This document shows positions 11,979 through 21,789 of a stretch of 64,000 nucleotides of DNA, piece by piece. The DNA comes from Rhizobium sp. AQ_MP. Its GTDB lineage: Bacteria; Pseudomonadota; Alphaproteobacteria; Rhizobiales; Rhizobiaceae. Every line of letters begins with the position of its first letter. Within the stretch, counting starts at the first letter, position 1. Position numbers and translations under genes: made by a program. The notes below the pieces were generated by a model. That model did not search any database. It was not told the DNA's origin and worked only from the letters and a program-made list of their open reading frames with translations. The stretch spans positions 124,001-188,000 of the forward strand of contig NZ_JACJVI010000003.1 of the NCBI RefSeq assembly GCF_014237835.1. The letters are read 5' to 3'.

Positions 11979-12632
11979 ATGAACGCGACCTCCTTTACCC
12001 TTCTGCTCGGCGGCAACCTGACCGTCACGGATCGCCTGCGGGCCCTGACCCAGGGCAGCCGCGTGATCGCGGCCGATAGCGGCATGCGCCATGCCGTCGG
12101 CCTCGGCCTGACGCCTGAGCTTTGGGTCGGTGATTTCGACAGCACCGACGCCGCCCTGATCGACCGTTTCCCGTCGGTCGAGCGCCGCACCTATCCGGCC
12201 GCGAAGGCCGTCACCGACGGCGAGATCGCGGTCGCCGAGGCCATCGCACGCGGTGCCACCCGGCTCATCTTCGCTGGTGCGCTCGCCGGCGAACGCTCCG
12301 ACCACGCCCTGCAGCACTATCTGAACGCGCTTGGCCTTGTCGAAGACGGCTATGAGGTGGTGCTGACATCGGGTGAAGAGGAGGCCTATCCCTTCTCGGA
12401 GGAAAGCGAGCTTGCGCTGCAACTGCCCAGGGGCGCCCTCTTTTCGGTCCTCGGCTTTACGGCGCTCGAAGGCCTGACGATCCGCAATGCACGTTATCCG
12501 CTGCAGGATTTCAAACTGCCCTTCGGATCGTCGCGCACCATATCCAATATCGCCGAGGGGCCGATCTCGGTCTCGCTGTCCCGTGGCCGAGCCATGTTGC
12601 TCGCCCGCCCCTATGACCTTTCCGGAGCCTGA
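11979..12632 (+). CDS. thiN: Thiamine diphosphokinase
   Basis: A 217-residue enzyme that transfers pyrophosphate from ATP to thiamine, giving the active cofactor TPP. The family signatures ADSGMRHAVGLGLTPELWVGDFDST and KAVTDGEIAVAEAI, and GALAGERSDHALQH, are all present; the Asp-rich GDFDS binds metal. The start at 11979 is taken because homologues begin a few residues before FTLLLGG; an ATG twelve bases upstream (11967) is possible. It lies in the same 8-kb stretch as the thiBPQ thiamine importer, which makes functional sense: imported thiamine must be pyrophosphorylated. Confidence 0.9.
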   Translation: MNATSFTLLLGGNLTVTDRLRALTQGSRVIAADSGMRHAVGLGLTPELWVGDFDSTDAALIDRFPSVERRTYPAAKAVTDGEIAVAEAIARGATRLIFAGALAGERSDHALQHYLNALGLVEDGYEVVLTSGEEEAYPFSEESELALQLPRGALFSVLGFTALEGLTIRNARYPLQDFKLPFGSSRTISNIAEGPISVSLSRGRAMLLARPYDLSGA

Positions 12633-12636
12633 TGCC

Positions 12637-14469
12637 TTGGCGCCTCCCATTCTGAAACTCGACGATATCCAACTCTCCTTCGGCGGCACGCCGCTGCTCG
12701 CCGGCGCCGGCCTGCAGGTCGAACCCGGCGACCGCATCTGCCTGGTCGGCCGCAACGGATCCGGCAAGTCGACGCTGATGAAGATCGCAGCCGGACTTGT
12801 GGAAGCGCAGTCGGGCGAGGTCTTCCGTCATCCGGCCTCGACGATCCGCTATCTGGAACAGGCCCCTGATTTCGCGGGCTTCACGACCGTGCAGGCCTAT
12901 GCCGAGGCCGGTCTTGGACCGGGAGACGATCCCTATCGGGTCACCTATCTGCTCGAACATCTCGGGCTGACCGGCCAGGAAGATCCGGCTCGCCTCTCAG
13001 GCGGCGAAGCCCGCCGCGCGGCCCTTGCCCGCGTTCTCGCGCCCGAGCCCGACATCCTGATGCTCGACGAGCCGACCAACCATCTCGACCTGCCGACGAT
13101 CGAATGGCTGGAAGGCGAATTGTCGAAGAGCCGCAGTGCGCTCGTCCTGATTTCCCACGACCGCCGTTTCCTCGAAAAGATCTCGACCGCCACCGTCTGG
13201 CTCGATCGCGGCCAGTCGCGAAGGCTCAATCGCGGCTTTGCCCATTTCGAGGAATGGCGCGACCAGGTGCTGGAAGAAGAGGAAATCGAGCAGCACAAGC
13301 TGGGTCGCCAGATCGAACGCGAAGAACACTGGCTGCGCTATGGTGTCACCGCGCGGCGCAAGCGCAACATGCGGCGTCTCGGCAATCTTCAGGCGCTGCG
13401 CGCCAACTATCGTGGGCACAAGGGACCCCAGGGCACGATCCAGGCATCGGTGACTGAGGGCAAGGAAAGCGGCAAGCTCGTCATCGAGGCGGACAAGATC
13501 ACCAAGACCTATGGCGATCGCCCGATCGTCGCGCCCTTCTCCATCCGCGTCCATCGCGGCGACTGCATCGGCCTGATCGGCCCGAACGGGGCCGGCAAGA
13601 CGACGCTCCTGAAGATGCTGACGGGCCAGCTCGAACCCGACGAAGGTCTGGTGAAGCTCGGCACCAATCTGGAGATTGCGGTTCTCGACCAGAAGCGCGA
13701 GGACTTGAACCCCGACGATACGCTGGCCCATTACCTGACCGACGGTCGCGGCGAAAACCTTCTGGTCAATGGCGAGCAGAAGCATGTCACCGGCTACATG
13801 AAGGACTTCCTCTTCCAGCCGGAACAGGCCCGCACGCCGATCCGCAACCTCTCGGGTGGCGAGCGCGCGCGCCTGATGCTGGCGCGCATCATGGCCAAGC
13901 CCTCGAACCTCCTGATCCTCGACGAGCCGACCAACGACCTCGACATCGAGACGCTCGACCTGCTGCAGGAGATCGTCGCCGGCTATTCCGGCACCGTCAT
14001 CCTGGTCAGCCACGACCGTGACTTCCTCGACCGTACGGTGACCTCGACCATCGCGCCGGCCTATCCGGATGCCCCGGATGGTCGCTGGATCGAATATGCC
14101 GGCGGCTATTCCGATATGCTTGCCCAGCGCAAGGGCGTCGAGGACGAGCGCAAGCGGGTCGAAAAGGCCGAGAAGGCGAAGGCCCAGGAAGCCTCCGGCG
14201 GCAAGCCCGCAGAGGCCGGCTCGAAGGGCAAGGGCAAGCTCTCTTTCAAGCAGAAGTTCGCGCTGGAAAACCTGCCGAAGGAAATGGAAAAGGCCGAGAA
14301 GGAGATCGCCGCGCGGGAGGCGAAGATGGCCGACCCCAACCTCTTCACCAAGGATCCGGCAACCTTCAACAAGCTCGCCGCCGAAATGGAAAAGCTGCGC
14401 GCCGATATTACCCGCATGGAAGAGGAATGGCTCGAGCTCGAGATGCTGCGCGAGGAACTCGAGGGCTGA
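12637..14469 (+). CDS. ABC-F family ATPase (Uup-like)
   Basis: A 610-residue soluble protein with two ABC ATPase domains and no membrane segments. Walker A motifs are GRNGSGKSTLMK and GPNGAGKTTLLK; signatures are LSGGEARRAALAR and LSGGERARLMLAR; Walker B motifs end in MLDEPTNHLDL and ILDEPTNDLDI. A charged inter-domain linker (EEEEIEQHKLGRQIEREEHW) and a C-terminal coiled coil rich in Lys/Glu point to the Uup subgroup, which acts on ribosomes or branched DNA. The TTG at 12637 has GGAG nine bases upstream and follows thiN by four bases; an ATG at 12613 would overlap thiN and has no ribosome site. Confidence 0.88.
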   Translation: MAPPILKLDDIQLSFGGTPLLAGAGLQVEPGDRICLVGRNGSGKSTLMKIAAGLVEAQSGEVFRHPASTIRYLEQAPDFAGFTTVQAYAEAGLGPGDDPYRVTYLLEHLGLTGQEDPARLSGGEARRAALARVLAPEPDILMLDEPTNHLDLPTIEWLEGELSKSRSALVLISHDRRFLEKISTATVWLDRGQSRRLNRGFAHFEEWRDQVLEEEEIEQHKLGRQIEREEHWLRYGVTARRKRNMRRLGNLQALRANYRGHKGPQGTIQASVTEGKESGKLVIEADKITKTYGDRPIVAPFSIRVHRGDCIGLIGPNGAGKTTLLKMLTGQLEPDEGLVKLGTNLEIAVLDQKREDLNPDDTLAHYLTDGRGENLLVNGEQKHVTGYMKDFLFQPEQARTPIRNLSGGERARLMLARIMAKPSNLLILDEPTNDLDIETLDLLQEIVAGYSGTVILVSHDRDFLDRTVTSTIAPAYPDAPDGRWIEYAGGYSDMLAQRKGVEDERKRVEKAEKAKAQEASGGKPAEAGSKGKGKLSFKQKFALENLPKEMEKAEKEIAAREAKMADPNLFTKDPATFNKLAAEMEKLRADITRMEEEWLELEMLREELEG

Positions 14470-14475
14470 TTGCCC

Positions 14476-16272
14476 TCAGGTGGCCGCGTCCGGCCAGAGC
14501 AAACCTGATTTCTCAAGGTGAAGCGCCCTCGCCCCCGTCGCATTGGCAAAGGCAAGCGACCGGCCGAGATAGATGAGCGTTGTCTCGGCCAGATCCGTCG
14601 CCAGAATTTTCGTGAGCCGGCTTTCGGTTTCCGGCTCCAGCCCTTCCAGCACATCCTGCATCACCAGCCAGCGGGGCTTGCGGATGAGGATATTGGCGAA
14701 AGCCAGCGCCATCTGCTCGTCCTTGTCGAGGATCCTCTCCCAGCGTCCCTTTTCATCGAGACGGCGGGCATACTCGCCAAGCCCGACCCTCTGCAGGGCC
14801 GAGACGAGAGCGGCGTCGTCGACAGTGCCGGAGAGCGAAGGATAGGTGAGAAGGCTGCGCAGGCGCCCCTCGGGCAGGTAACCGGCCTGCGGCACGAAGA
14901 CGAGTTCCTCCTCCGGCAGGAGGATGCGTCCCTCGCCGAAAGGCCAGAGCCCGGCCATGGCGTGGAAGAGCAGCTTGCGGTTCACGCCGTGGTCGCCATT
15001 CACCATCACGCGATCGCCGGCGGAAATCACGACATCCCTTTCCTTGAGATGGAAGGCGCTTTCGCAGGCGTCGCCGTTGACGCGAGCGCAGATCTCGAGA
15101 TTTTCCAGCCTGAGCGTCCCATCCTCACTGCGGGCGAGCGTCAGCCGCCCGCTGCCGCCTTCGTTGTCGTTCATCGTGGTCAGGGCGGCTCGGAGCACCG
15201 TGACCCGCATCAGGGCCGCCCGCCAGTCGGCAATCGCCCCGAAATTGTCGACATACCAGCGCAGCGCCGAATAGACCTGGGTGAAGGCGGCAGCGGCCAT
15301 CATCAGGCCACCGAAGGAAATGGTGCCGGCAAAATAGGCCGGTGAAGCGATCAGGATCGGCACGATGATCGCAAGCCATCCGAAGCCGGCGGTTACCCAG
15401 GTCAGATTGGTGAGCGCCAGCGCCAGATGGCGGATCGACAGCAGCACGCCATCCAATGACTCGTTGATATGCTGCCTTTCGGTCGCCTCGCCGCGCGTGA
15501 CGGCGATCGCCTCGAGATTCTCGTTGGCGCGCATCAGCGAAAAGCGCAGATCCGCCTCGCGGGCATAACGATCGGCATTCAGCCGCGACAGCTTGCGTCC
15601 GACCAGCTGGCTGAGCAGCGATGCGGCGAGCGCATAGAGGAGTGCACCCCAGACCATGTAGCCCGGGATCTGGAAGCTCCAGTCGCCGATCTTGAAGGTG
15701 AACGCGCTGGACAGGCCCCAGAGAACGCCGATGAAGCTGACGAGCAGGATCGTGGCATTGAACAGGCCGATCGAAAGCGAGGTCGTCATCTCCGCCAGCT
15801 TGCGCGCATCCTCATGCAGCCGCTGGTCCGGATTGACGCCAAGCGCGCTCGACACCGAAAGCCGGTAGGCACGCGCGCCGTTCAGCCACTGATCCACGAC
15901 GTCGCGCGACAGGCCCTCGCGCATGTAGAGCGCTGTCATCTGGTTCAGCCAGGCCTGCACGACATTCAGCACCAGCAGCACGCCGGCAATGATCGCGAAG
16001 TTGCGCAGCTCCGTCAGAAATGCCGGCAGGTCGCGGCGTTCGAGCGCGTTGTAGAAGGGTGCGTTCCAGTGGTTGAGCTGGACGGTGCCGTAGACGGTGG
16101 CAAGGATCACCACCACAAGCGCAAAGGCAAAGCCGAGAATGCGGTTGCGGGCGTCGGATTTCCAGAAGCTGTCCAACGCCATGGCCAGCTGACGGCTGAA
16201 ACTGGCCTCGACCTCGGCTACGACGCGGTCCGTTTCAGTAAAGCCCTTCGACTGCAAGCCTGCCATGCGCAC
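14476..16272 (-). CDS. SbmA/BacA-type ABC membrane protein with degenerate ATPase domain
   Basis: A 598-residue protein of the ABC_membrane_2 (YddA/SbmA/BacA-related) type. Residues about 25-330 form the six-span membrane domain (QLNHWNAPFYNALERRDLPAF is a hallmark). The C-terminal part aligns with an ABC ATPase domain but has lost its catalytic motifs: Walker A reads GDHGVNRKL, signature LDKDEQMAL, Walker B WLVMQDVLEGLE, switch region LGRSLAF. The Q-loop VPQAGYLP remains. The frame is intact, so this looks like a maintained pseudo-ATPase, not a decayed gene. SbmA/BacA themselves lack the ATPase domain and run on proton gradients, so function may persist. Substrate unknown. Confidence 0.82.
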   Translation of the reverse strand: MRMAGLQSKGFTETDRVVAEVEASFSRQLAMALDSFWKSDARNRILGFAFALVVVILATVYGTVQLNHWNAPFYNALERRDLPAFLTELRNFAIIAGVLLVLNVVQAWLNQMTALYMREGLSRDVVDQWLNGARAYRLSVSSALGVNPDQRLHEDARKLAEMTTSLSIGLFNATILLVSFIGVLWGLSSAFTFKIGDWSFQIPGYMVWGALLYALAASLLSQLVGRKLSRLNADRYAREADLRFSLMRANENLEAIAVTRGEATERQHINESLDGVLLSIRHLALALTNLTWVTAGFGWLAIIVPILIASPAYFAGTISFGGLMMAAAAFTQVYSALRWYVDNFGAIADWRAALMRVTVLRAALTTMNDNEGGSGRLTLARSEDGTLRLENLEICARVNGDACESAFHLKERDVVISAGDRVMVNGDHGVNRKLLFHAMAGLWPFGEGRILLPEEELVFVPQAGYLPEGRLRSLLTYPSLSGTVDDAALVSALQRVGLGEYARRLDEKGRWERILDKDEQMALAFANILIRKPRWLVMQDVLEGLEPETESRLTKILATDLAETTLIYLGRSLAFANATGARALHLEKSGLLWPDAAT

Positions 16273-16399
16273 CGGTTCTCACTTATCCCGATACCTTTGT
16301 AACACGCGCAACGTGTCAGTTTCCCCATGGCTGTGACGATGCGGTGAATTGTCCCCACCTTGCGCTCTGCAAAGCGGCGCGCTATCTCAAGATTGCTCT

Positions 16400-16493
16400 A
16401 ACGGGGTGCCTTCCGATCTCCAACGATCGGAATGCTGAGAGGCGTCAGCCAACCCGCGGAACCTGATCCGGTTAACACCGGCGGAGGGATTAG
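16400..16493 (+). promoter_or_regulatory. TPP (THI-box) riboswitch of thiBPQ
   Basis: GGGGTGCC opens the element, a TTCCGATC…GATCGGAA optional stem follows, then AATGCTGAGAGGC, AACCCGCGGAACCTGATCCG, GTTAACACCGGCG and GAGGGA. These are the conserved TPP aptamer blocks in order. Control of a periplasmic binding-protein importer fits thiBPQ. Downstream, CGCCCT (16510-16515) can pair with AGGGCG (16544-16549) next to the thiB ribosome site, a likely translational switch. Confidence 0.95.
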
Positions 16494-16551
16494 ACGCGTC
16501 GATCGCAAACGCCCTATCCCGAACGTTATGATGATGAAGGAGGAGGGCGCC

Positions 16552-17571
16552 ATGCGACCCACGACTGTTTCCATGTTTATCGGCGGCGTTGCCGCCGCGA
16601 TGATCGGCTTCGCCTCGCCGGCACTTTCCGCAGGCAAGACGCTGACTATCTACACCTATGAAAGCTTCGTCTCGGAATGGGGTCCCGGCCCCAAGGTCAA
16701 GGAAGCCTTCGAGAAGACCTGCGAATGCACCGTCAACTTCGTCGGCGTCGCCGATGGTGTGGCGCTTCTGACCCGCCTGAAGCTGGAAGGCGAGACATCC
16801 AAGGCCGATGTCGTTCTCGGGCTCGACACCAATCTCGTCGAGGAAGCCAAGCAGACCGGTCTCTTCGAAGCGCATGGCGTTGAAGCCGCTGCTCTGAAAG
16901 TGCCGGGCGGCTTCAGCGACGATGTCTTCCTGCCCTATGACTACGGCCATTTCGCCGTGATCTACGACACCGAGACGATCAAGACACCGCCGACAAGCCT
17001 GAAGGAACTGGTCGAGGGCGATCCGGCCCAGAAGATCGTCATCCAGGATCCGCGAACCTCGACGCCGGGTCTCGGCCTGCTGCTCTGGGTCAAGTCGGTC
17101 TATGGCGACAAGGCACCGGAAGCCTGGGCCAAGCTCAAGGACCGCGTCCTGACCGTCACTCCCGGCTGGTCGGAAGCCTACGGCCTGTTCACCAAGGGTG
17201 AGGCGCCGATGGTGCTCTCCTACACCACTTCGCCGGCCTACCACATGATTGCCGAAGAGACCGATCGCTATCAGGCTGCCGAATTCTCCGAAGGGCATTA
17301 CATCCAGATCGAGGTCGCAGGCGTTTTGAAGAATGCGCCGGAAAAGGAGCTCGCCCGCCAGTTCCTCGCCTTCATGCTTGAGCCCGGTTTCCAGGACACC
17401 ATCCCGACCAACAACTGGATGATGCCGGTCGCCGCCACCTCCGAGCCCCTGCCGGAGGCCTTCGGCAAGCTCGTGCAGCCGAAGACCACCTTCCTGATGG
17501 ATCCGGCCGAAGTCGCCGCCAACCGCCAGGCCTGGATCGACGAGTGGCTGAAAGCCATGACGCTGAAGTAG
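16552..17571 (+). CDS. thiB: Thiamine ABC transporter, periplasmic binding protein ThiB
   Basis: A 339-residue exported binding protein. The ATG at 16552 has GGAGG eight bases before it and begins a Sec signal peptide ([12 protein letters not shown] … SPALSAGK). The mature part starts with [18 protein letters not shown], the typical ThiB opening, and contains the [23 protein letters not shown] segment of the family. It catches thiamine, TMP and TPP in the periplasm and hands them to ThiP. It is the first gene of thiBPQ under a TPP riboswitch. Confidence 0.95.
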   Translation: MRPTTVSMFIGGVAAAMIGFASPALSAGKTLTIYTYESFVSEWGPGPKVKEAFEKTCECTVNFVGVADGVALLTRLKLEGETSKADVVLGLDTNLVEEAKQTGLFEAHGVEAAALKVPGGFSDDVFLPYDYGHFAVIYDTETIKTPPTSLKELVEGDPAQKIVIQDPRTSTPGLGLLLWVKSVYGDKAPEAWAKLKDRVLTVTPGWSEAYGLFTKGEAPMVLSYTTSPAYHMIAEETDRYQAAEFSEGHYIQIEVAGVLKNAPEKELARQFLAFMLEPGFQDTIPTNNWMMPVAATSEPLPEAFGKLVQPKTTFLMDPAEVAANRQAWIDEWLKAMTLK

Positions 17572-17578
17572 GACCGAA

Positions 17579-19234
17579 ATGCTCCGTCCGCTTCACCAGT
17601 CGAGACGCCAGAGGCTGCCCGCTTTCGCGGGCGGCCTTTTCGTTTTGCTGGTGGTGGCGGGCTTTGTCGGCGTGGCGCTCGCAGCACTCTTAGCGGGCCG
17701 GCTGTCCGGCGGCCTTCTGTCAGCCTTTGCCGATCCGGTCGTGCGGTCGGTGCTCTCCTTCACCCTCTGGCAGGCTTTCCTCTCTACGGTCATCTCCGTC
17801 GGCCTTGCCCTACCTGTTGCCAGTGCACTGGCCCGACAGCGGGATTTCCCCGGTCGGATCTGGCTGATCCGCCTGATGGCCGTACCGATGGGCCTGCCCG
17901 TTCTGATCGGCGCGCTCGGCCTGATCGGCATCTTCGGCCGCAGCGGCATCGTCAATGATGCGCTGCGCTATATGGGCCTTTCCCAGCCGATCTCGATCTA
18001 CGGGCTGACCGGCATCCTCGTCGCCCATGTCTTCTTCAACCTGCCGCTCGCGACACGGCTGATGCTCTCGGCGCTCGAACGGGTGCCGGCGGAATACTGG
18101 CGCATGTCGGCGAGCCTCGGCCTTTCGCCACTCTCCACCTTCCGCTTCATCGAATGGCCGGTGCTCGCTCGCGTCATCCCCGGCGCGGCAGGGTTGGTCT
18201 TCATGCTCTGCGTCACGAGTTTCACGCTTGTTCTGGTCTTTGGCGGCGGACCGGCCGCAACCACGATCGAGGTCGCCATCTATCAGGCGCTGCGCTTCGA
18301 TTTTAATCCCGAGCGCGCTGTCTCGCTGGCCCTCCTGCAGATCACGGTCACGGCCGTCATCCTCGCAGCCCTGAGCTTTCTGCCGGCCGCCTCCGATACC
18401 GGCGTGACCACCGGCCGCCGCTATCAGCGCTTCGATGGAGAGCGGCCTCTGGTACGGCTGATCGATGGCTTGCTGCTGCTGCTGGCCGGTCTCTTCCTCG
18501 TTCTGCCGCTGGGTCAGGTGGTCGTATCAGGGCTTCAGGCCGATCTCGGGCGGCTTGTCTCGCAGGCGAGTGTTCATCAGGCAGCGCTGACCAGCCTTGT
18601 CGTGGCGATCACATCAGGCCTACTTTCTGTCCTGCTCGCCTATGGCGCCGTGGCCGCGAGAGCCGAAATCGCAACGATCCGAAACCGCAATGCCGGCAGC
18701 CGCATCTTCTCCGTTGCGCTGGCCGCCGCCTCGTCGCTGGTCCTGCTCGTTCCGACCAGCGTGCTCGCCACCGGCTGGTTCCTGGCCTTGAGGCCGCGCG
18801 CCGACGTCGCCGGCTTTGCGCCCTTCGTGGTTGCCGGTATCAACGCGCTGATGGCCCTGCCTTTTGCCGTCCGCGTTCTGGAGCCGGCCTATCGCGAGCA
18901 TCGGGCGCGCACCGGACGCCTTTCCGAAAGTCTCGGCCTGTCGGTCGCACAGCGCCTGCGCCGCATCGATTGGCCGGTCCTGAAACGTCCTCTGTTGATG
19001 GCGCTTGCCTTTGCCATGGCGCTGTCGCTCGGTGATCTCGGCGCGGTCGCCCTGTTCGGCTCGGAAAACATCTCGACCCTGCCAGCCCTCATCTACGCCC
19101 AGATCGGCAGTTATCGCAGTACGGATGCCGATGGGCTGGCCTTGCTGCTGGGTGTCGTCTGTCTGGCACTTGCCCTGATCGGTGCTCCGGGGTTACAAAA
19201 AAACAGCGATCAGCGGGAGAGACGCGATGCGTGA
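17579..19234 (+). CDS. thiP: Thiamine ABC transporter permease ThiP
   Basis: A 551-residue permease made of two fused FbpB-like halves, each with about six spans and its own EAA loop ([23 protein letters not shown] near residue 172 and [22 protein letters not shown] near 445). This tandem form is normal for thiamine and iron permeases. The start lies seven bases after the thiB stop and the 3' end overlaps thiQ by eight bases, so the three are one operon. It forms the membrane channel for thiamine import. Confidence 0.94.
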   Translation: MLRPLHQSRRQRLPAFAGGLFVLLVVAGFVGVALAALLAGRLSGGLLSAFADPVVRSVLSFTLWQAFLSTVISVGLALPVASALARQRDFPGRIWLIRLMAVPMGLPVLIGALGLIGIFGRSGIVNDALRYMGLSQPISIYGLTGILVAHVFFNLPLATRLMLSALERVPAEYWRMSASLGLSPLSTFRFIEWPVLARVIPGAAGLVFMLCVTSFTLVLVFGGGPAATTIEVAIYQALRFDFNPERAVSLALLQITVTAVILAALSFLPAASDTGVTTGRRYQRFDGERPLVRLIDGLLLLLAGLFLVLPLGQVVVSGLQADLGRLVSQASVHQAALTSLVVAITSGLLSVLLAYGAVAARAEIATIRNRNAGSRIFSVALAAASSLVLLVPTSVLATGWFLALRPRADVAGFAPFVVAGINALMALPFAVRVLEPAYREHRARTGRLSESLGLSVAQRLRRIDWPVLKRPLLMALAFAMALSLGDLGAVALFGSENISTLPALIYAQIGSYRSTDADGLALLLGVVCLALALIGAPGLQKNSDQRERRDA

Positions 19235-19970
19235 CGAAGTTTTGAGCGCGATCCGCCTGTGTGACGCGCGCCTAACGCTCGGCAATCGCGGCTTCCATTT
19301 CGATTGCGCCTTCGACAGCGGGGGCATCACGGCCATTGTCGGCCCCTCTGGCTCGGGCAAGTCGACCCTCCTCAATCTCGTCTCAGGTTTCGAACAGCCG
19401 ATATCCGGCCGCATCGAGATCGCGGGCGACGATGTGACGGGTCTTGCGCCGGCGGAGCGCCCCGTATCGCTGGTCTTCCAGGACAACAACCTGTTTTCGC
19501 ATCTCGATCTCTTCACCAATATCGGCCTCGGCATCCATCCTGGCCTGCGGCTGACGCCGGCCGATCGCAAGGCGATCTCCGATGCTCTCGCCCGCGTCGG
19601 ATTGGAAGGCTACGAGCGACGGCTGCCAGGGTCGCTTTCCGGCGGAGAACGGCAAAGGGCAGCCTTTGCCCGGGCTCTGGTTCGCAGACGTCCGGTGCTG
19701 CTGCTCGACGAGCCCTTCGCAGCGCTCGATCCCGGCTTGCGGGCCGCCATGGTGGAACTCTTGGGCGATCTCCATGCGGAAACCAGATCCACGATCCTGC
19801 TCGTGACCCACGACCCGCGTGACGTCGTGCGGCTTGCCGATCACGTCCTCTTTATCAATGACGGGCAGGTGTTCTTGCAGGCGCCGAAGGCGCAGTTTCT
19901 CGCAACAACTGACCTAAAGCCGGTCCGCGACTTCCTCGGCGACACGGTTTTTGCAGGCAAATCGCCTTAA
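19227..19970 (+). CDS. thiQ: Thiamine ABC transporter ATP-binding protein ThiQ
   Basis: A 247-residue ABC ATPase: Walker [14 protein letters not shown]-loop [12 protein letters not shown], signature [13 protein letters not shown], Walker [12 protein letters not shown] and switch His in [10 protein letters not shown]. The ATG at 19227 overlaps the thiP stop (19232-19234) by eight bases; a longer frame from 19182 adds only translated thiP sequence. It powers thiamine import by ThiBP. Confidence 0.95.
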   Translation: MRDEVLSAIRLCDARLTLGNRGFHFDCAFDSGGITAIVGPSGSGKSTLLNLVSGFEQPISGRIEIAGDDVTGLAPAERPVSLVFQDNNLFSHLDLFTNIGLGIHPGLRLTPADRKAISDALARVGLEGYERRLPGSLSGGERQRAAFARALVRRRPVLLLDEPFAALDPGLRAAMVELLGDLHAETRSTILLVTHDPRDVVRLADHVLFINDGQVFLQAPKAQFLATTDLKPVRDFLGDTVFAGKSP

Positions 19971-20192
19971 TTTGGTCGCCCCCGCCTGCCATGCGCGTAG
20001 GGAATGGTTGTTCCCCCGGCAAGACCATTGGTCATTTCCGTTGGCGTGACTATCTTCTGGAGCATGCGGCAATTTCGCATTATGTGAAGGGCTGCCGGAT
20101 CGGCATGATGCGATCTCGGCAGATGGCAATTGGATGCTGCACCCGGATTTCGGCCATATCGGCGAGATCGGGGCACAGCGTGAAGGGGCAGG

Positions 20193-21719
20193 ATGCAGTT
20201 TTTGAGCCGGAACAGCACGATGACTGCCGATCGAGATCGGCGGCGCCGGCCTGCAAGGCTCGCGGCGAGCGTTGCCGCGCTCGTGAGCGCTGGTCTTGTG
20301 CTGTCGTCATGCCAGTCGCTGTTCGAACAGGCCTATGAGCCCTCGGTCGCCCCGTCGAGCAATCCGCAGATCGTCGACGAAGTTCAGAAGGGCGATCCGC
20401 GCGCCCAGATGGGGGCCCGCGAGCATCCGCGCATCGTTGCTTCCTACGGCGGGGAATATTCCGACGCCAAGACCGAACGCCTCGTCGCCAGGATCGCCGG
20501 CGCGCTGACGGCTGTCTCGGAAAATCCGAACCAGTCCTACCGCATCACCATCCTGAATTCACCGGCGATCAACGCCTTCGCGCTGCCGGGCGGCTATCTA
20601 TACGTGACGCGTGGTCTGCTGGCGCTTGCCAACGACGCCTCGGAAGTCGCAGCCGTGCTCAGCCACGAGATGGCCCACGTGACGGCCAACCATGGCATCG
20701 AGCGTCAGCGCCGCGAAGAAGCGGAAGTCATCGCAAGCCGCGTCGTGGCGGAAGTGCTCTCCAGCGATCTCGCCGGCAAGCAGGCGCTCGCCCGCGGCAA
20801 GCTGCGCCTCGCCGCCTTCTCGCGTCAGCAGGAACTACAGGCCGATGTCATTGGCGTGCGCACGCTGGGCGAAGCCGGCTATGACCCCTACGCCGCCGCC
20901 CGCTTCCTCGATTCCATGGCGCGCTACAGCCAGTTCACCTCTGTCGATCCCGATGCAGACCAGAGCCTGGACTTCCTCTCGAGCCACCCGAACGCACCGC
21001 AGCGCGTCGAGCTTGCCAAGCGGCATGCCCGCGCCTTCGGCCCGGAAGGCACCCATGGCGAGACGGGTCGCGATTATTACCTGAACGGCATCGACGGCCT
21101 GCTCTATGGCGACAGCCCGCAGGAAGGCTTCGTCCGCGGCCAGACCTTCCTGCACGGGCAGCTCGGCATCCGCTTCGACGTGCCGCCCGGCTTCCAGATC
21201 GACAACAAGGTCGAGGCCGTCCTGGCAACAGGACCGGGCGACGTCGCTATTCGTTTCGATGGCGTGGCTGACAGTCAGAAGATCAGCCTGCCGAACTATA
21301 TTTCGAGCGGCTGGGTGACAGGCCTGCTGCCCGATACGATCCGCACGATCACCGTCAACGGCTTGGAAGCCGCAACCGCGCGTGCCTCGGCCGATCGCTG
21401 GGACTTCGACATCACCGTCATCCGCATCGGCCCGCAGATCTTCCGTTTCCTGACGGCCGTGCCGAAGGGCAGTCCGGCATTGGAATCGACGGCGGCACAA
21501 CTGCGTGCGTCCTTCCGCCGGATCACGTCTCAGGAAGCAGCATCCCTGAAGCCGCTGCGCGTCCGCGTCGTGACCGTAGGCTCCGGCGATACCGTTGGCA
21601 CGCTCTCTGCGCGCATGATGGGCACGGATCGCAAGCTTGAGCTCTTCCGCCTGATCAACGCACTCGGCCCGACCTCGACGGTCACGCCGGGCATGCGGGT
21701 CAAGATCATCTCCGAGTAA
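20193..21719 (+). CDS. M48-family zinc metalloprotease, lipoprotein with LysM-like C-terminus
   Basis: A 508-residue protein. An Arg-rich start and hydrophobic run end in the lipobox LSSC, so it should be lipid-anchored in the envelope. The protease domain has the zinc motif SHEMAHVTANHG with the downstream glutamate in RQQELQADVIG, and PGGYLYVTRGLL, as in BepA/YfgC and LoiP-type M48 peptidases that clear misfolded outer-membrane proteins. The BepA TPR region is missing; instead the last ~45 residues (VGSGDTVGTLSARM … TPGMRVKI) resemble a LysM unit that binds peptidoglycan. The start at 20193 has AAGGGG upstream; 20220 is an alternative. Confidence 0.88.
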   Translation: MQFLSRNSTMTADRDRRRRPARLAASVAALVSAGLVLSSCQSLFEQAYEPSVAPSSNPQIVDEVQKGDPRAQMGAREHPRIVASYGGEYSDAKTERLVARIAGALTAVSENPNQSYRITILNSPAINAFALPGGYLYVTRGLLALANDASEVAAVLSHEMAHVTANHGIERQRREEAEVIASRVVAEVLSSDLAGKQALARGKLRLAAFSRQQELQADVIGVRTLGEAGYDPYAAARFLDSMARYSQFTSVDPDADQSLDFLSSHPNAPQRVELAKRHARAFGPEGTHGETGRDYYLNGIDGLLYGDSPQEGFVRGQTFLHGQLGIRFDVPPGFQIDNKVEAVLATGPGDVAIRFDGVADSQKISLPNYISSGWVTGLLPDTIRTITVNGLEAATARASADRWDFDITVIRIGPQIFRFLTAVPKGSPALESTAAQLRASFRRITSQEAASLKPLRVRVVTVGSGDTVGTLSARMMGTDRKLELFRLINALGPTSTVTPGMRVKIISE

Positions 21720-21738
21720 CGCACTGAAGCTCGGACAA

Positions 21739-21768
21739 ACAAAAAAGCCGGCTCGAAGGCCGACTTTG
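21739..21768 (-). terminator. Terminator of rpoH2
   Basis: On the minus strand AAGTCGGC pairs with GCCGGCTT (one wobble) and runs into TTTTTT. It lies between the convergent M48 gene and rpoH2 and has its T run in the rpoH2 direction. Confidence 0.8.
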
Positions 21769-21789
21769 TCGCTTGTGACGTGCGGTTGT

